Numbered from the stretch's first letter, positions 8,755 to 18,940 are shown. The stretch is 64,000 nucleotides of DNA from Sphingobacteriales bacterium (GCA_016700115.1 CP064999.1:4092001-4156000); one strand, 5' to 3'. Numbers and translations: made by a program. The notes: a model not told the origin generated them from the letters alone.

Positions 8755-9130
8755 AAAACAGGCTTAAAAACATTTTAAAGGCTAACAAAAAATTGCTGAC
8801 TGCCACCAAGCGCATTTTAAAAGTAGCATATCGTAAAAAATAATCGAGGAAGCAAAAGATGAATGCCACCAATCGCAAAAAAGAATCGAGGTGCAAAAAG
8901 ATGTTTCCTGACAATCTCATTTTTTGAGTTAGCAATCCCAAAAAAAAATTGAGCAATCACAAAAAAAAAATTACAACTCGCAAAAAAGAATCGAGGTGCA
9001 AAAAATTGATTGTCGCCCCTTAAAAGTTGAATGTTAGCAGTTGCAAAGCCAATTTTGGCAAAAAACAGCGAGATTCTGAGTAGTAAAAACAGAATTTAGC
9101 GCAAAAAAAAGCCAATTGAGGTCAATTAAA
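8755..9130. repeat. Degenerate 21-bp-periodic tandem repeat array (array 1)
   Basis: A-rich intergenic array between the TPR gene's 3' end and the reductase promoter. A 26-bp block starting CGCAAAAAAGAATCGAGG occurs at 8874-8899 and again at 8979-9004, 105 bp (5 x 21) apart. AATCGAGG is at 8842, 8884 and 8989 (offsets 42 and 105). TGCCACCAA is at 8801 and 8864 (offset 63). The cytosine before each long A-run falls at 8939, 8960 and 8981. Phase is exact up to about 9004 and looser to about 9130. A minus-strand open frame (8690-8956) crosses only part of it and is not convincing as a gene. Confidence 0.8.
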
Positions 9131-9149
9131 AGCAATTGAAAACCAACAA

Positions 9150-12100
9150 CTATTTACAATGCGCTTTCTCTTTTTCTGAAGCCTGACGATAGCCTAAGGT
9201 TAAAGCCATTTGCCAATCGGAACAACTACCGGCGAGGTCTTCGAGTTTAAACCGAGCGTTTCCTCTTCCATAGAAGGCTTCACCCGATTTAGGAGAAAGG
9301 GAAATGGCTTTGTCAAAGTCGGTAATTGCACCTTTGTAGTCTTTGATTTTAACTTTAGCGTTTCCTCTGGCAGTAAAAGCATCTGCATAGTTTTCGTCTA
9401 AACTAAGCACCCTGCCAAAATCAACAATAGCGTCCCGATGTTCTCCAAAATTGTCTTTAATCAGGGCGCGGTTAAACAAAGCCATTTTATGGGTCGGGTC
9501 TAATTCAACCACTTTGTCGAAATCATAAAGGGCATCTACAAATTCGCCTAACTTCATGCGAACAGTGCCTCTGTTGTTGTAAGCATCCACAAAATAAGGG
9601 TCAAGTTCTATGGTTTGTTTGTAATCGGAAATTGCGCCTTTCAGGTCGTCTGCACTTCGTCGGGCAATGGCACGGTTATAATAAGCCATAGTGAATTTTG
9701 GGTCTAACTGAATCGCTTTGTTAAACTCTTTGATGGCTTCGGAGGGTTTTTCAAGTGCTGTATATGCTTTGCCTTTCTGATTATAGGCAGCGGTAAAGTT
9801 AGGGTCAATGTCAATTGTTTTAGATAAATCATCCACAGCTCCTTTAAAATCATTGAGGTTATGCTTGGCAATGGCACGATTGTAGTAGGCAGATTTATTG
9901 TTTGGGTTGTTTTTAATGGCATGGGTAAAGTCAGCAATAGCAGCCGCATATTTTTCCATTGCCAACAACGCACTACCCCTGCTTTCATAAGCAGATTCGT
10001 GTTTGGGATTTAGTTGAAGCAAGGCATCAAAATCTGCAATCGCCGCATCAAACTCACCCATTCCCGACTTTGCAACAGCCCGGTTATTGAAAGCGGCTTC
10101 ATATTTAGGATCAATTTCAATGGCGCGGTCAAAATCGGTAATTGCACTACCATAGCTGCTGAGCGCAATTTTAGCGATTCCCCGGTTGTTATATGCAAGT
10201 TTGTATTGTGGGTCAAGGGCTATAATCTTATCATAATCTGCAATAGCGCTTTCAAAGTCTTTAATAGCAGCTTTAGACAAGGCACGGTTGTTGTAGGCAG
10301 ATTTATATTGGGGTGAAAATTTAAGTGCCAAATCATAATCAGCAATAGCTCCGATATGATTTCCCAAAGCGGCCTTAGCCAGTCCTCTGTTGTTGTAAGC
10401 AATTTTAAAAGTGGAATCAATTGCTATTGCCTGTGAATAATCTAAGATGGCAGATTTGAAGTCATTCATATCTGCATGTACCCTTCCCTTGTAATTAAAA
10501 GCCGCCGCATATTTATCGTCAATTGAAATAGCTTTGGTAAAATTAGCAATAGCGTCAACATGCTGACCTACTGTATTTTTCAAAATACCTTTATTAAAAT
10601 AAGCCAGTTTATATTCCGGATTAAGCCCGATAACCTCGTCATAGATTTTTTCGGCAGCGGCATATTCTCCCATAGCCACTTTTGACAGACCGCTCAACAA
10701 CATGTTGTATAGTTTAAGTTCTTCCGGAGTTGCTGCATCGGTTACCACTTCTTTAATCTGGATTCGGGTTTTCTTTCGGTTAACATAAGCGGTTTCAAAG
10801 TCCCTGTTTAGTTCGAGAACCCGGTTAAAGTCTGTAACTGCATTTTCAAAGTCGCCGTTTGCTACTCTTGCATTGGCCCGGCTATTAAAAGCATCAATGT
10901 CTTCAGGGTCAAGGTCAACAACGGCGGTAAAATCTTCAATGGCACCTGAAAAATCATTGATGCTGTATTTTGCAGCACCTCTGTTATAATAGGCGAGTTT
11001 ATATTTAGGATCTAAATCAAGCGCTTCATCAAAGTCTGCAATCGAAGCTTCGTATTCCCCGAGTTCAGCCTTATATTGAGCACGATTACTATATCCGGAA
11101 CGAAACTGATTATCAATAGAAATCGCAACATCGTAATCGGCTATAGCTGCCTGATAGTTTTTCATGGCTGCTTTTACACTGCCGCGGTTGCTGTATGCCA
11201 TTTTATTGTTAGGATCTAACTCTATGATTTTGTTAAAGTCAGTCAATGCTTCGTCATAACGTTTGAGGGCAGCAAATAGATTACCTCTGTTGCTGTATGC
11301 GCTTAAATCATCCTTTTTTAACTCTATCACCTTAGAAAAGTCTTTCACCGCTCCTTCAAAATCTCTGATTCCTGCCTTGCTTTTACCTCTTCCTGCAAAA
11401 GCTGATGGGTTATCGGGCTGAGTTTTTATGGCGGAAGTAAAGTCCTTGATTGCCTGTGTATGGTTGGCGGTCAAAGCATGTACTTCGGCACGGCGTAGAT
11501 AGCTGCTTCCAAAGCTATTGTCTATTTTTATGACAGTGGTAAAATCTTCAATAGCACCTTTGTAATCTCCTACCTGAGTCTTACTTCCGGCTCGTTTGTG
11601 ATAAGCATAAAGGTATTTCTTGTCAAGTTTAATGGCAGAATCGAAGTCGCTGATTGCCCATTGATGTTTGTTTAGATTTGCTTTAGACACACCACGGTAA
11701 AAGAAAGCAAATTTGTTTTTCTTGTCATACTCAATGGCTTTATTGTAGTTTTCCAATGCTTCAGTATATTCTCCAATGGCATATTGAAGGCTTGCAATCT
11801 GAAAATATACTTCGTGATTATTGGGAGCAAGTTTGTTGAGTGTGTTAAGGTCGGCAATAGCTCCTTTTAAATCGCCGGTTTCAACCTTCGTATTTGCCCG
11901 GTTGCTATAAGCCAAAGTATTTGTGGGTTCTAAATCAATGGCTTTGTCATAGTCAAGCAAAGCACCGGGGTAGTCTTTCATTGCTGATTTGGCGGCAGCT
12001 CTACTGGCATAGGCATCCGCATTTTTTGAATCTCGGGAAATTACCGAATTATAATCGTTAATCGCATCTGTGAACTTTCCTGTTTTTAGTTTCACATGTC

Positions 12101-14060
12101 CCCGTTGTAAATAAGCAGTAAGGTTGGAAGGTTCAAGTCTGATTATTTCGTCAAAATCCAGAATTGCTTTCGAATAATTTTCAACCAAAACTCTGATTTT
12201 CCCGCGTTCCATTAAAGCAGGAACATCTGTTGGACGAAGTAAAATAACTTTGTTAAAATCGTCTAATGCGGCAGAATAGTTGCCGGAACTGTTATAAAGC
12301 AATCCTCGCTGAAAAAAGGCATCGGCAAATTTTGTATCTAAAGTCAGGGCCTTAGTAAAATCACTTAAAGAGTTCTGATTGTCTTTGATAGATTTGCGAA
12401 CCAAAGCCCGACGATAAAAAGCTTCAGCATGATTTGGCATCAACTCAATATATTTGTCATAATCAACGATGGCACCGGTCAAATCACCAATTTCAGTTCG
12501 TGCTGATGCAGATGCAAAATAAGACTGTGCATAGTCAGAATAAATGCCTATTGCTGTTTCAAAATCAACTATTGCTCCAAGATAATCTTTACGAGCCATT
12601 TTTGACAATCCACGTTGATAATAAGCCTCCCGAAATTGTTGGTCTAATGTCAGGGCTTTTTCATACGTGGCAATGGCCTCTAAATGATTGGAAAGTGCAG
12701 CCTGTGTAATTCCCAAATGAAGTACGGCATACTTATAGGAAGGCTGTAGTTCTATTGCCTTTTTGAAATCAGCAATTGCTCCGTTATAATCTAACAATGT
12801 AGATTTTGCTAATCCTCTTTTATAATAAGAAACCGGGTTCTGAGGGTCAATCCCAATTGCTGCATGAAAATCGGTTAATGCCGACTGATTATCACCGTTG
12901 AACATTTTGGCAACACCTCTATCTACATAAGCCAATGAAAACTGAGGGTCTAAACTGATAGCCTGATCAAAGTCAAGAATTGCAGCCGGATAGTTTTTAA
13001 GATTGGTTTTGATTTCACCTCTCAAAACCAAAGCATCTTTTTGATTAGGCACTAAGGTCAGGTAATTGTCTATGTCTTTTTGTGCTCCTATATAATCATG
13101 GATATCATTTTTACATTTTCCTCTTTGAAAATACAGATCGGAATATTTATAGTCAATTTGGGCAGCCTTATCAAAGTCAGCTATCGCATCCGTAGGTCTG
13201 TTCAGCAACGAATAAGCAAGCCCACGTTGGTAAAATGCAAGTTTGTTTTTTGGAAAACGATTAGCGACCTCCGTAAAATCGGAAATTGCGTTTTGATAGT
13301 CTCCATCCGACATTTTCATCATACCAATTGCAACCCGGCTCTGTTCAATGATTGCCTGAAGCGTATCTGAAATAGCAGTAGCTTTCTCTTTTGAATAATA
13401 AACAGAAGAGTATTTACTATCAATCTTAATAGACTGTTTAAAATCGGCAACTGCTCCATCATAACTGCCCATTGCGGCCTTTAGCTTTCCACGTTCATAA
13501 AATGCAGTAGCGTAGTTAGGATTTTGTTCAATAAGTCTATCGTAAAATGCAATTGCGTCGTTATAGTTCCCTGTTTTCAGAGCAATCGCTGCGCTGTTTT
13601 CATAAGCTTCTTTGAAACCGGGATCAATTCTTGTGGCTTCGGCAAAGTCAGATAGTGCATCCGATCTTTTATTTAATGCAGCCTTAGCTTTACCTCTTTC
13701 GTTAAAAGATTCGGCAATTTGATTGTTAAATTTTATTGCCTGATCAAACTCACTGACTGCACTTTTAAAATCATTTAAGGCATAATGCGCTTTGCCGAGT
13801 TCCAATCTGACAACCCATGAACCGGGCAGTTCTTCGGTGGCAATGGTAAAATAAGCTCGGGCTACGGCAAATTCACCGGATTCCATTTTTTTGCGACCTA
13901 ACAAAAAATTTTGATTGTTTTCAGTCTCAACTGATGCTTGGGTTTCCTTTTTTTGCTCGCCCGAGTTTAAACTCTGAGCAATCAAGCTAAAAGCATTTAA
14001 ATGGCTAACCAACAAAATTGTAAGCAACCCAATAGCGGTTTTGTAAAAATTTACTGCCAT
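9150..14060 (-). CDS. Giant exported TPR-repeat protein
   Basis: About 1636 residues: a signal-peptide-like N-terminus (hydrophobic segment about residues 6-28, ending SLIAQS), a short linker, then roughly 45 tandem 34-residue tetratricopeptide repeats to the C-terminus. Each shows the TPR pattern (A/Y-x-NRGxAKxxL-x-DYxxAIxDFxxAIxLDP). Two breaks interrupt the array: a SDTLQAIIEQSR segment near residue 225 and an EVVTDAATPEELKLYN segment near residue 1100. The ending, CSDWQMALTLGY, is typical of these Bacteroidota proteins. TPR solenoids bind proteins, so this is probably a periplasmic or surface scaffold; the partner is unknown. Start is the ATG at 14060, which gives the signal peptide; a frame from 14111 adds 17 unlikely residues. 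Confidence 0.85.
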   Translation of the reverse strand: MAVNFYKTAIGLLTILLVSHLNAFSLIAQSLNSGEQKKETQASVETENNQNFLLGRKKMESGEFAVARAYFTIATEELPGSWVVRLELGKAHYALNDFKSAVSEFDQAIKFNNQIAESFNERGKAKAALNKRSDALSDFAEATRIDPGFKEAYENSAAIALKTGNYNDAIAFYDRLIEQNPNYATAFYERGKLKAAMGSYDGAVADFKQSIKIDSKYSSVYYSKEKATAISDTLQAIIEQSRVAIGMMKMSDGDYQNAISDFTEVANRFPKNKLAFYQRGLAYSLLNRPTDAIADFDKAAQIDYKYSDLYFQRGKCKNDIHDYIGAQKDIDNYLTLVPNQKDALVLRGEIKTNLKNYPAAILDFDQAISLDPQFSLAYVDRGVAKMFNGDNQSALTDFHAAIGIDPQNPVSYYKRGLAKSTLLDYNGAIADFKKAIELQPSYKYAVLHLGITQAALSNHLEAIATYEKALTLDQQFREAYYQRGLSKMARKDYLGAIVDFETAIGIYSDYAQSYFASASARTEIGDLTGAIVDYDKYIELMPNHAEAFYRRALVRKSIKDNQNSLSDFTKALTLDTKFADAFFQRGLLYNSSGNYSAALDDFNKVILLRPTDVPALMERGKIRVLVENYSKAILDFDEIIRLEPSNLTAYLQRGHVKLKTGKFTDAINDYNSVISRDSKNADAYASRAAAKSAMKDYPGALLDYDKAIDLEPTNTLAYSNRANTKVETGDLKGAIADLNTLNKLAPNNHEVYFQIASLQYAIGEYTEALENYNKAIEYDKKNKFAFFYRGVSKANLNKHQWAISDFDSAIKLDKKYLYAYHKRAGSKTQVGDYKGAIEDFTTVIKIDNSFGSSYLRRAEVHALTANHTQAIKDFTSAIKTQPDNPSAFAGRGKSKAGIRDFEGAVKDFSKVIELKKDDLSAYSNRGNLFAALKRYDEALTDFNKIIELDPNNKMAYSNRGSVKAAMKNYQAAIADYDVAISIDNQFRSGYSNRAQYKAELGEYEASIADFDEALDLDPKYKLAYYNRGAAKYSINDFSGAIEDFTAVVDLDPEDIDAFNSRANARVANGDFENAVTDFNRVLELNRDFETAYVNRKKTRIQIKEVVTDAATPEELKLYNMLLSGLSKVAMGEYAAAEKIYDEVIGLNPEYKLAYFNKGILKNTVGQHVDAIANFTKAISIDDKYAAAFNYKGRVHADMNDFKSAILDYSQAIAIDSTFKIAYNNRGLAKAALGNHIGAIADYDLALKFSPQYKSAYNNRALSKAAIKDFESAIADYDKIIALDPQYKLAYNNRGIAKIALSSYGSAITDFDRAIEIDPKYEAAFNNRAVAKSGMGEFDAAIADFDALLQLNPKHESAYESRGSALLAMEKYAAAIADFTHAIKNNPNNKSAYYNRAIAKHNLNDFKGAVDDLSKTIDIDPNFTAAYNQKGKAYTALEKPSEAIKEFNKAIQLDPKFTMAYYNRAIARRSADDLKGAISDYKQTIELDPYFVDAYNNRGTVRMKLGEFVDALYDFDKVVELDPTHKMALFNRALIKDNFGEHRDAIVDFGRVLSLDENYADAFTARGNAKVKIKDYKGAITDFDKAISLSPKSGEAFYGRGNARFKLEDLAGSCSDWQMALTLGYRQASEKEKAHCK

Positions 14061-14274
14061 AAAAAGAACACAATGTAAATGCAAATAGTGAAGTATAAAA
14101 TTCTTGCACACTAAACCTGCAAAAAAGGTTCTGTGCTATGACTTCAGGCAGTTTAGTTCTTAACTATAAAAGCTGATATTTGTAGGGTTAATTTTCTGTT
14201 TTAAAGGTAAAGTCCTTTTAGGTATTTAGTAATAAAAAGGCGAATTTTTTTTTGAATTTCTTCTTAATGCAGGA

Positions 14275-15408
14275 TTAATATAATTTGTATTCAACCAATC
14301 TGCATTCTAAAGGGCCATTGAACAAGGTTATACGTCGGGAAGTTTGTAACCCAATATGTTTCAATCCTTCAAGATGCCCGGTTAATATCCAGGCAGTAAA
14401 GTTTTTGTAATGTCTTTTTAATGTGTTGCCAATTTCCTGGTAAAAGTTATTGATTTCGTAAGGTTGTAATCTTTCCCCATAAGGTGGATTTATAAAAATA
14501 ACCCCGGATAACTCGTCAATCACAGCTTTGTTGTCCAAAAAATCGGCGGTAAAAAAATGAATATCCGGCAGTCCTGCATTTTGAGCATTTTCTTTTGCTT
14601 TTTTAACCGCTGAATTCAAAATATCTGAGGCATAAATTGGAGAATCGGGAGAAGGTTTACTTTGACGAAGAGCATCTGCGACTATTTCTTTCCACAATTT
14701 CCCGTCAAAATCACGCCATGACTGAAAACCAAATCGTTCTCTAAATATGCCGGGGGCAATATTTCTTTGAATTAAAGCAGCCTCTATGGCAATTGTACCT
14801 GAACCGCACATTGGATCGAGAAATAAGGTTTGTCCATCCCACCCACTTAACAACACCATACCTGCTGCAAGCACTTCATTCAACGGAGCTTCTACCTGAA
14901 AGGTACGGTACCCTCTTTTGTGTAGTGATTGGCCTGAACTGTCTAAAAGTAGATTTACTTTATTTCCACTAATATGTAATTGAATTAAAAAATCAGGTTC
15001 GTGAGTATTCACTGAAGGGCGTTGATTGTTGAAATTGCTTCTAAAGCGATCGGCAATAGCATCTTTCAATTTTAAAGCTGCATATTGAGTGTGTGGAAAC
15101 AAAGGGGAGTGAATCGTAAAATCAATAGCGAACGTATCGTTTGTACTAAAATATTTTTCCCATTCTGTTTTAAATGCCAGACGATACAATTCATCGGGAC
15201 TGTTTGCTGAAAAACTGGCAACCGGCAACATAATTCTGAAGGCAGTTCTTAGATATAGATTCGCTTTGTATAACATTGCTTTATCCGCAAGAAAATGAAC
15301 TACTCTATTTCCTTTAAAAGTTACCTTTGCGCCAAGATTGGCAATTTCACCGGCTAAAACTTCTTCTAACCCCTGTGCGGTTTTTGCTATTATTTCGTTG
15401 CTATACAT
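14275..15408 (-). CDS. THUMP-domain RNA guanine-N2 methyltransferase, RlmL/YpsC-like
   Basis: Predicted SAM-dependent methyltransferase making N2-methylguanosine in 23S rRNA. N-terminal residues about 1-160 are a THUMP RNA-binding domain (starting IIAKTAQGLEEVLAGEI). The catalytic domain has KRGYRTFQVEAPLNEVLAAG, the SAM loop LDPMCGSGTIAIEAAL, and the INPPYGERL (NPPY) motif of N2-guanine methyltransferases. At about 377 residues it matches the stand-alone YpsC-like enzymes and lacks the second methyltransferase domain found in E. coli RlmL. The ATG at 15408 gives the usual start; another in-frame ATG at 15459 would add 17 residues. Confidence 0.87.
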   Translation of the reverse strand: MYSNEIIAKTAQGLEEVLAGEIANLGAKVTFKGNRVVHFLADKAMLYKANLYLRTAFRIMLPVASFSANSPDELYRLAFKTEWEKYFSTNDTFAIDFTIHSPLFPHTQYAALKLKDAIADRFRSNFNNQRPSVNTHEPDFLIQLHISGNKVNLLLDSSGQSLHKRGYRTFQVEAPLNEVLAAGMVLLSGWDGQTLFLDPMCGSGTIAIEAALIQRNIAPGIFRERFGFQSWRDFDGKLWKEIVADALRQSKPSPDSPIYASDILNSAVKKAKENAQNAGLPDIHFFTADFLDNKAVIDELSGVIFINPPYGERLQPYEINNFYQEIGNTLKRHYKNFTAWILTGHLEGLKHIGLQTSRRITLFNGPLECRLVEYKLY

Positions 15409-15625
15409 AAATATTTGGGGTGGGTTGGATTCTATTTTAATTAAAGCTAAGTCTTTCATTCAATATCGCACAAACTTAATAACCATAGTAGTCATTTATC
15501 TTGTTTTTTAGAAAAAAAATTAACTTTATATCATTGCCAACCTACTGAAGCAAATGGAGTCAAGCTGCATTGATTTTTTGGAAAACTAATCAAATCAATA
15601 AGACTAAAACATACATGACCAAAAA

Positions 15626-16162
15626 ATGAAAAGATTATTTCTTTCAATCCCGTTCACATCAAAGATTAATCATGCCATTTTACTAAAACTAAAGCTTTTT
15701 CCGGAATATAAATGGATTGCATCTGAAAATCTGCATCTCACCGTCCATTTTATTGGAGAAACCCGGGCTGAAGATATTGCTTTGATAACCAGAAAAGTTA
15801 TAGCTATTACACATTATATACCTCCATTTGATTTAGTTTTTAAAGAGACGAAAGTAGTGCTAAATTCAAACAGAGGGCCAATGATTTGGCTGACTTTTAA
15901 AGAAGTTGAACCTTTAAATACTATGGCTAACCTGATTTCTGAAGTATTAAGCAACAGTCCTGAACATCAGTTTTACCCTCATATCACCTTGTTGAGAATG
16001 TCCGAACAAAAAGGAAATGATATCATAGCGAAGCAACTCGTTAATAGGTTACAAATTGAGCCATTTTCTATTTCCGTTCGACAAATTGAGTTATGGGAAT
16101 CAATTCAAACGGAACAAGGCAGGAAATATTTAAGCTTAGTCAAGTTTGAATTAAAGGGGTAA
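15626..16162 (+). CDS. thpR: RNA 2',3'-cyclic phosphodiesterase (2H superfamily)
   Basis: Predicted cytosolic enzyme hydrolysing 2',3'-cyclic phosphate ends of RNA, formerly annotated as 2'-5' RNA ligase LigT. The two catalytic HxTx motifs of the 2H family are HLTV at residues 37-40 and HITL at 119-122. The N-terminus (MKRLFLSIPF) and overall size of 178 residues fit ThpR. It is followed 48 bases later by a Crp/Fnr-type regulator on the same strand. Confidence 0.88.
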   Translation: MKRLFLSIPFTSKINHAILLKLKLFPEYKWIASENLHLTVHFIGETRAEDIALITRKVIAITHYIPPFDLVFKETKVVLNSNRGPMIWLTFKEVEPLNTMANLISEVLSNSPEHQFYPHITLLRMSEQKGNDIIAKQLVNRLQIEPFSISVRQIELWESIQTEQGRKYLSLVKFELKG

Positions 16163-16210
16163 ATAAGTAATCCTTGAGTATAAAATTAGTATTAGAAGTA
16201 AATTTAGAAT

Positions 16211-16780
16211 ATGGAAGCATATTTTGACTTCTTTAATCAGATTCACCCAATTGAAAAACACTCTTTTGAGCTATTAAAAGCAAGCGTAAAAACAGTTTCA
16301 TTCAATAAAGGAGAGATGATAATCGTTCCCGGTCAGGTGGCAAGAAATTGTTATTTTGTGCTTACCGGGGTTCAAATGTCTTTTTTTGAAACCGAAAGCA
16401 ATTCACATGTTCTGGCGTTTACTTACAACCCAAGTCTATGTTCAATACCGGAATCTTTTTTAAACCAAAGCGAATCCAAATGTTACCTCAAAGCTTTGAC
16501 AAAAAGTTCGATGGCTGAAATCTCTTACGAAACCCTTCAACAATTATTTAATCAATCGCAGGATATTGAGCGCTTATTCAGAAAACTCACTGAAAGTATC
16601 CTTGCAGGGATGATAAACAGGCATATTGAATTACAAGCGTTAAGCATTTTGGAAAGATACCAATCATTTTGCAATCGAAGTCCACATCTTTTGCAATTAG
16701 TACCTCATAAATATATCGCTTCTTATCTTCACATCAATCCGACAAACTTCAGCAAACTGTATAACAATGTCAAGATTTAA
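16211..16780 (+). CDS. Crp/Fnr-family transcriptional regulator
   Basis: A 189-residue regulator: residues about 20-115 form the cyclic-nucleotide-binding-like beta barrel (KGEMIIVPGQVARNCYFVLTG), a long dimerisation helix follows, and the C-terminus has a short helix-turn-helix (VPHKYIASYLHINPTNFSKLYN). Bacteroidota have many such proteins whose ligand is unknown; the canonical cAMP-binding RxS motif is not evident. The DNA-binding domain ends abruptly after the recognition helix, which is common in this lineage. Confidence 0.8.
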   Translation: MEAYFDFFNQIHPIEKHSFELLKASVKTVSFNKGEMIIVPGQVARNCYFVLTGVQMSFFETESNSHVLAFTYNPSLCSIPESFLNQSESKCYLKALTKSSMAEISYETLQQLFNQSQDIERLFRKLTESILAGMINRHIELQALSILERYQSFCNRSPHLLQLVPHKYIASYLHINPTNFSKLYNNVKI

Positions 16781-16793
16781 ACGCTTTCAGGAT

Positions 16794-18230
16794 TTACCAT
16801 CCTTCTTCTGAAATCAAATAAGCTAATGCGGTCATCGCAGCAGCCCCCATTTTGAGTTCACGCTCATTTACTTTATCAAAAGTGTCGTTGGGCGTATGAT
16901 GATAGTTAAAATAACGTTGTGGGTCGGGTACTAATCCTAGACAAGTAGTCCCATGTGGTTTCAAATATTTAACATCCACTCCACTAAAACCCTTTTCAAA
17001 CTGATGAATCCCAAAAGGTTCGAGCAAAGTGCGATATGATTTTAGTTTAGCAAACCTCTCCTCCGTCAGTGTTTCATTATTGGTTTCAATGGTAAATCCT
17101 CTTGGACTAAAACCACCCCTGTCTGATTCTATAGCCGCAATACAGGATTCTCCATTTGTACTTGTAAGTTTGGCATATTCTTGTGCGCCTTTTGCGCCAT
17201 TTTCTTCATTCATAAATAACACACAACGTATGGTGCGTTTTGGAGTAATTCCCAACTCAACCAAAGTTCGCAGCACTTCAATAGAATGAACCGTTCCGGC
17301 TCCGTCATCATGTGCGCCTTCTCCGTTATCCCACGAATCTAAATGTCCGCCAACTACAATTACTTCATTGGGAAACTCAGAACCTTTAATTTCTCCGATA
17401 ACATTGTGTGAAAGACGGTCAGGATGTTTCATACAATTCAATTGAAGATATAAAGACAAATCAGGGTCCTTGGTCATCAATCCTGTCAGTAAGTTGGCAT
17501 CTTCAGTAGCAATTGCAGCAGCCGGAATTTTGGGTTGGTCATCCTCATAATGCATGCTTCCGGTATGGGGATGTTCATCATCATTTGAAGCCAAAGAACG
17601 CAATACAAATGCAACTGCTCCATATTTAGCAGCTTTTGATGCCCCGGTAAACCGATTCGAAGCACAAGCAGAATAAGCATCGAAAGTATCTATAAAAGTG
17701 GGGTCAAAAGGGCGGTCTAAGTACACGATTTTACCTGAAATTTGCTTAGTTCCCAATAGGTCTAATGCCCCTAAGCTGTCAATTTTAATGACTTTTGCTG
17801 TAACACCCCATTTCTCTGTGCTGACTGAACCTCCTAAAGCACAAACATTGACCGACTGCCAGCCAATATGTTTACTGATAATTCTTGCCTCTTCCTTTCC
17901 GGTTCTTTCCCAATATGGCACCATAACATCTTGTTTATATGCATTTACAGTATTTATGCGTTCCAAAGTTTGTAAAGCCCATTCCACTGCTGCCGCTGCT
18001 TGTGGAGAGCCGCTTAAACGACCTCCAATTCTTTTGCATAAATATTCAAGGTCAGTATAACATTTGCCGGAACTTAAAGTATGATCAAATATTTGTTTAA
18101 TAACCTTTTCTGTTTCTAAATTCACCAACTTAGGTAGATTGTCTGAAGACTTATAGATGGCTGAAATAAATATTACTCCGGTCATTATTATTCCGAAAAG
18201 AATAACCCATTTAGAACTGCTTTTTTGCAT
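16794..18230 (-). CDS. M28-family zinc peptidase, membrane-anchored or secreted
   Basis: Predicted aminopeptidase or carboxypeptidase of family M28 acting outside the cytoplasm. A hydrophobic N-terminal segment (residues about 8-25) is a signal peptide or anchor. An inserted protease-associated (PA)-like region lies around residues 150-260. The zinc site is complete: GGHLDSW near residue 295, AHDDGAG near 306, NEENGAKG near 342 (catalytic Glu pair), ESDRGG near 366 and HHTPNDT near 446. It converges on the Crp/Fnr gene with only 13 bases between the stops. Confidence 0.87.
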   Translation of the reverse strand: MQKSSSKWVILFGIIMTGVIFISAIYKSSDNLPKLVNLETEKVIKQIFDHTLSSGKCYTDLEYLCKRIGGRLSGSPQAAAAVEWALQTLERINTVNAYKQDVMVPYWERTGKEEARIISKHIGWQSVNVCALGGSVSTEKWGVTAKVIKIDSLGALDLLGTKQISGKIVYLDRPFDPTFIDTFDAYSACASNRFTGASKAAKYGAVAFVLRSLASNDDEHPHTGSMHYEDDQPKIPAAAIATEDANLLTGLMTKDPDLSLYLQLNCMKHPDRLSHNVIGEIKGSEFPNEVIVVGGHLDSWDNGEGAHDDGAGTVHSIEVLRTLVELGITPKRTIRCVLFMNEENGAKGAQEYAKLTSTNGESCIAAIESDRGGFSPRGFTIETNNETLTEERFAKLKSYRTLLEPFGIHQFEKGFSGVDVKYLKPHGTTCLGLVPDPQRYFNYHHTPNDTFDKVNERELKMGAAAMTALAYLISEEGW

Positions 18231-18439
18231 GTTTGTATTTTAAAAATAGAGTTGAAAATTGTAAAAATAAAGGCAACGTTACACTTCAATTTTACGTTAT
18301 TGTGGTAAATTCCTAATCAAAAATAATTCTTGTTCAACTCTTCTTCACCCATAGTTTTAGAAATTAAAAAACTAAAAAAACCTGTTTAACTAAACAAAAT
18401 TAAGTTTCAGATTGCAGGGAATGAAAAATCTACAACTTT

Positions 18440-18940
18440 ATGTCATTAAATAACCTTAGACACCTGACGTTCATTTTTTTATTGCTTCTCCTAATGTTTT
18501 CCTGTGAAACAACTTACGATTATCAGGAAAATCCAACTCCGGTTTTTTCAGCTCAAATTATTGGTTCTTCCGGAATTGTATTTATTTGGTACGCCACACA
18601 AATTATATCAGACTACGATGAAACATCTCGTATCATTACTTTGACCGGTACTTCTGAAGACGGAACTACTGTTATCATAAGAATGCCCGAATCAGAAGGT
18701 TCTTTTTCGTTTGCAGCGAAACCTTTAGACAACAGTGCTGCTTCAAATTTCCCAATTACCTCTTTCGTTATTCTAAACGGAGTAGAATTTGTGCAAAATA
18801 ACGCAATTAGTGTGAATGTTGAAACTATTAAGGTCTCAGAAAGAAGAATATCCGGTTCATTCTTTTTTAAGGGATTAGATATCAACACAGACAACCAGGT
18901 GGAAGTTAGAAACGGGCAGGTATTGAATGTAGCTTATTAG
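18440..18940 (+). CDS. Small lipoprotein, DUF6252-like
   Basis: A 166-residue exported protein with a lipoprotein signal (hydrophobic residues 10-21, lipobox MFSC, acylated Cys at about 22). The mature part is beta-rich and resembles the Bacteroidota DUF6252 group (a SAQIIGSSGIVFIWYATQI start, an ITLTGTSEDG strand, and RISGSFFFKGLD near the end). The family's function is unknown. It has its own upstream region of about 210 bases after the divergent peptidase gene. Confidence 0.65.
   Translation: MSLNNLRHLTFIFLLLLLMFSCETTYDYQENPTPVFSAQIIGSSGIVFIWYATQIISDYDETSRIITLTGTSEDGTTVIIRMPESEGSFSFAAKPLDNSAASNFPITSFVILNGVEFVQNNAISVNVETIKVSERRISGSFFFKGLDINTDNQVEVRNGQVLNVAY

Noticed and set aside
8690..8956. 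Minus-strand frame of 88 codons
   Set aside because: It overlaps the promoter side of the gap and part of array 1, is a product of the A-rich 21-bp repeats, and has no homology I recognise.
9150..14060. 102-bp tandem DNA repeats as a possible CRISPR or satellite
   Set aside because: The repeats are in frame and encode TPR units with codon variation, so they are protein-coding and not a spacer array.
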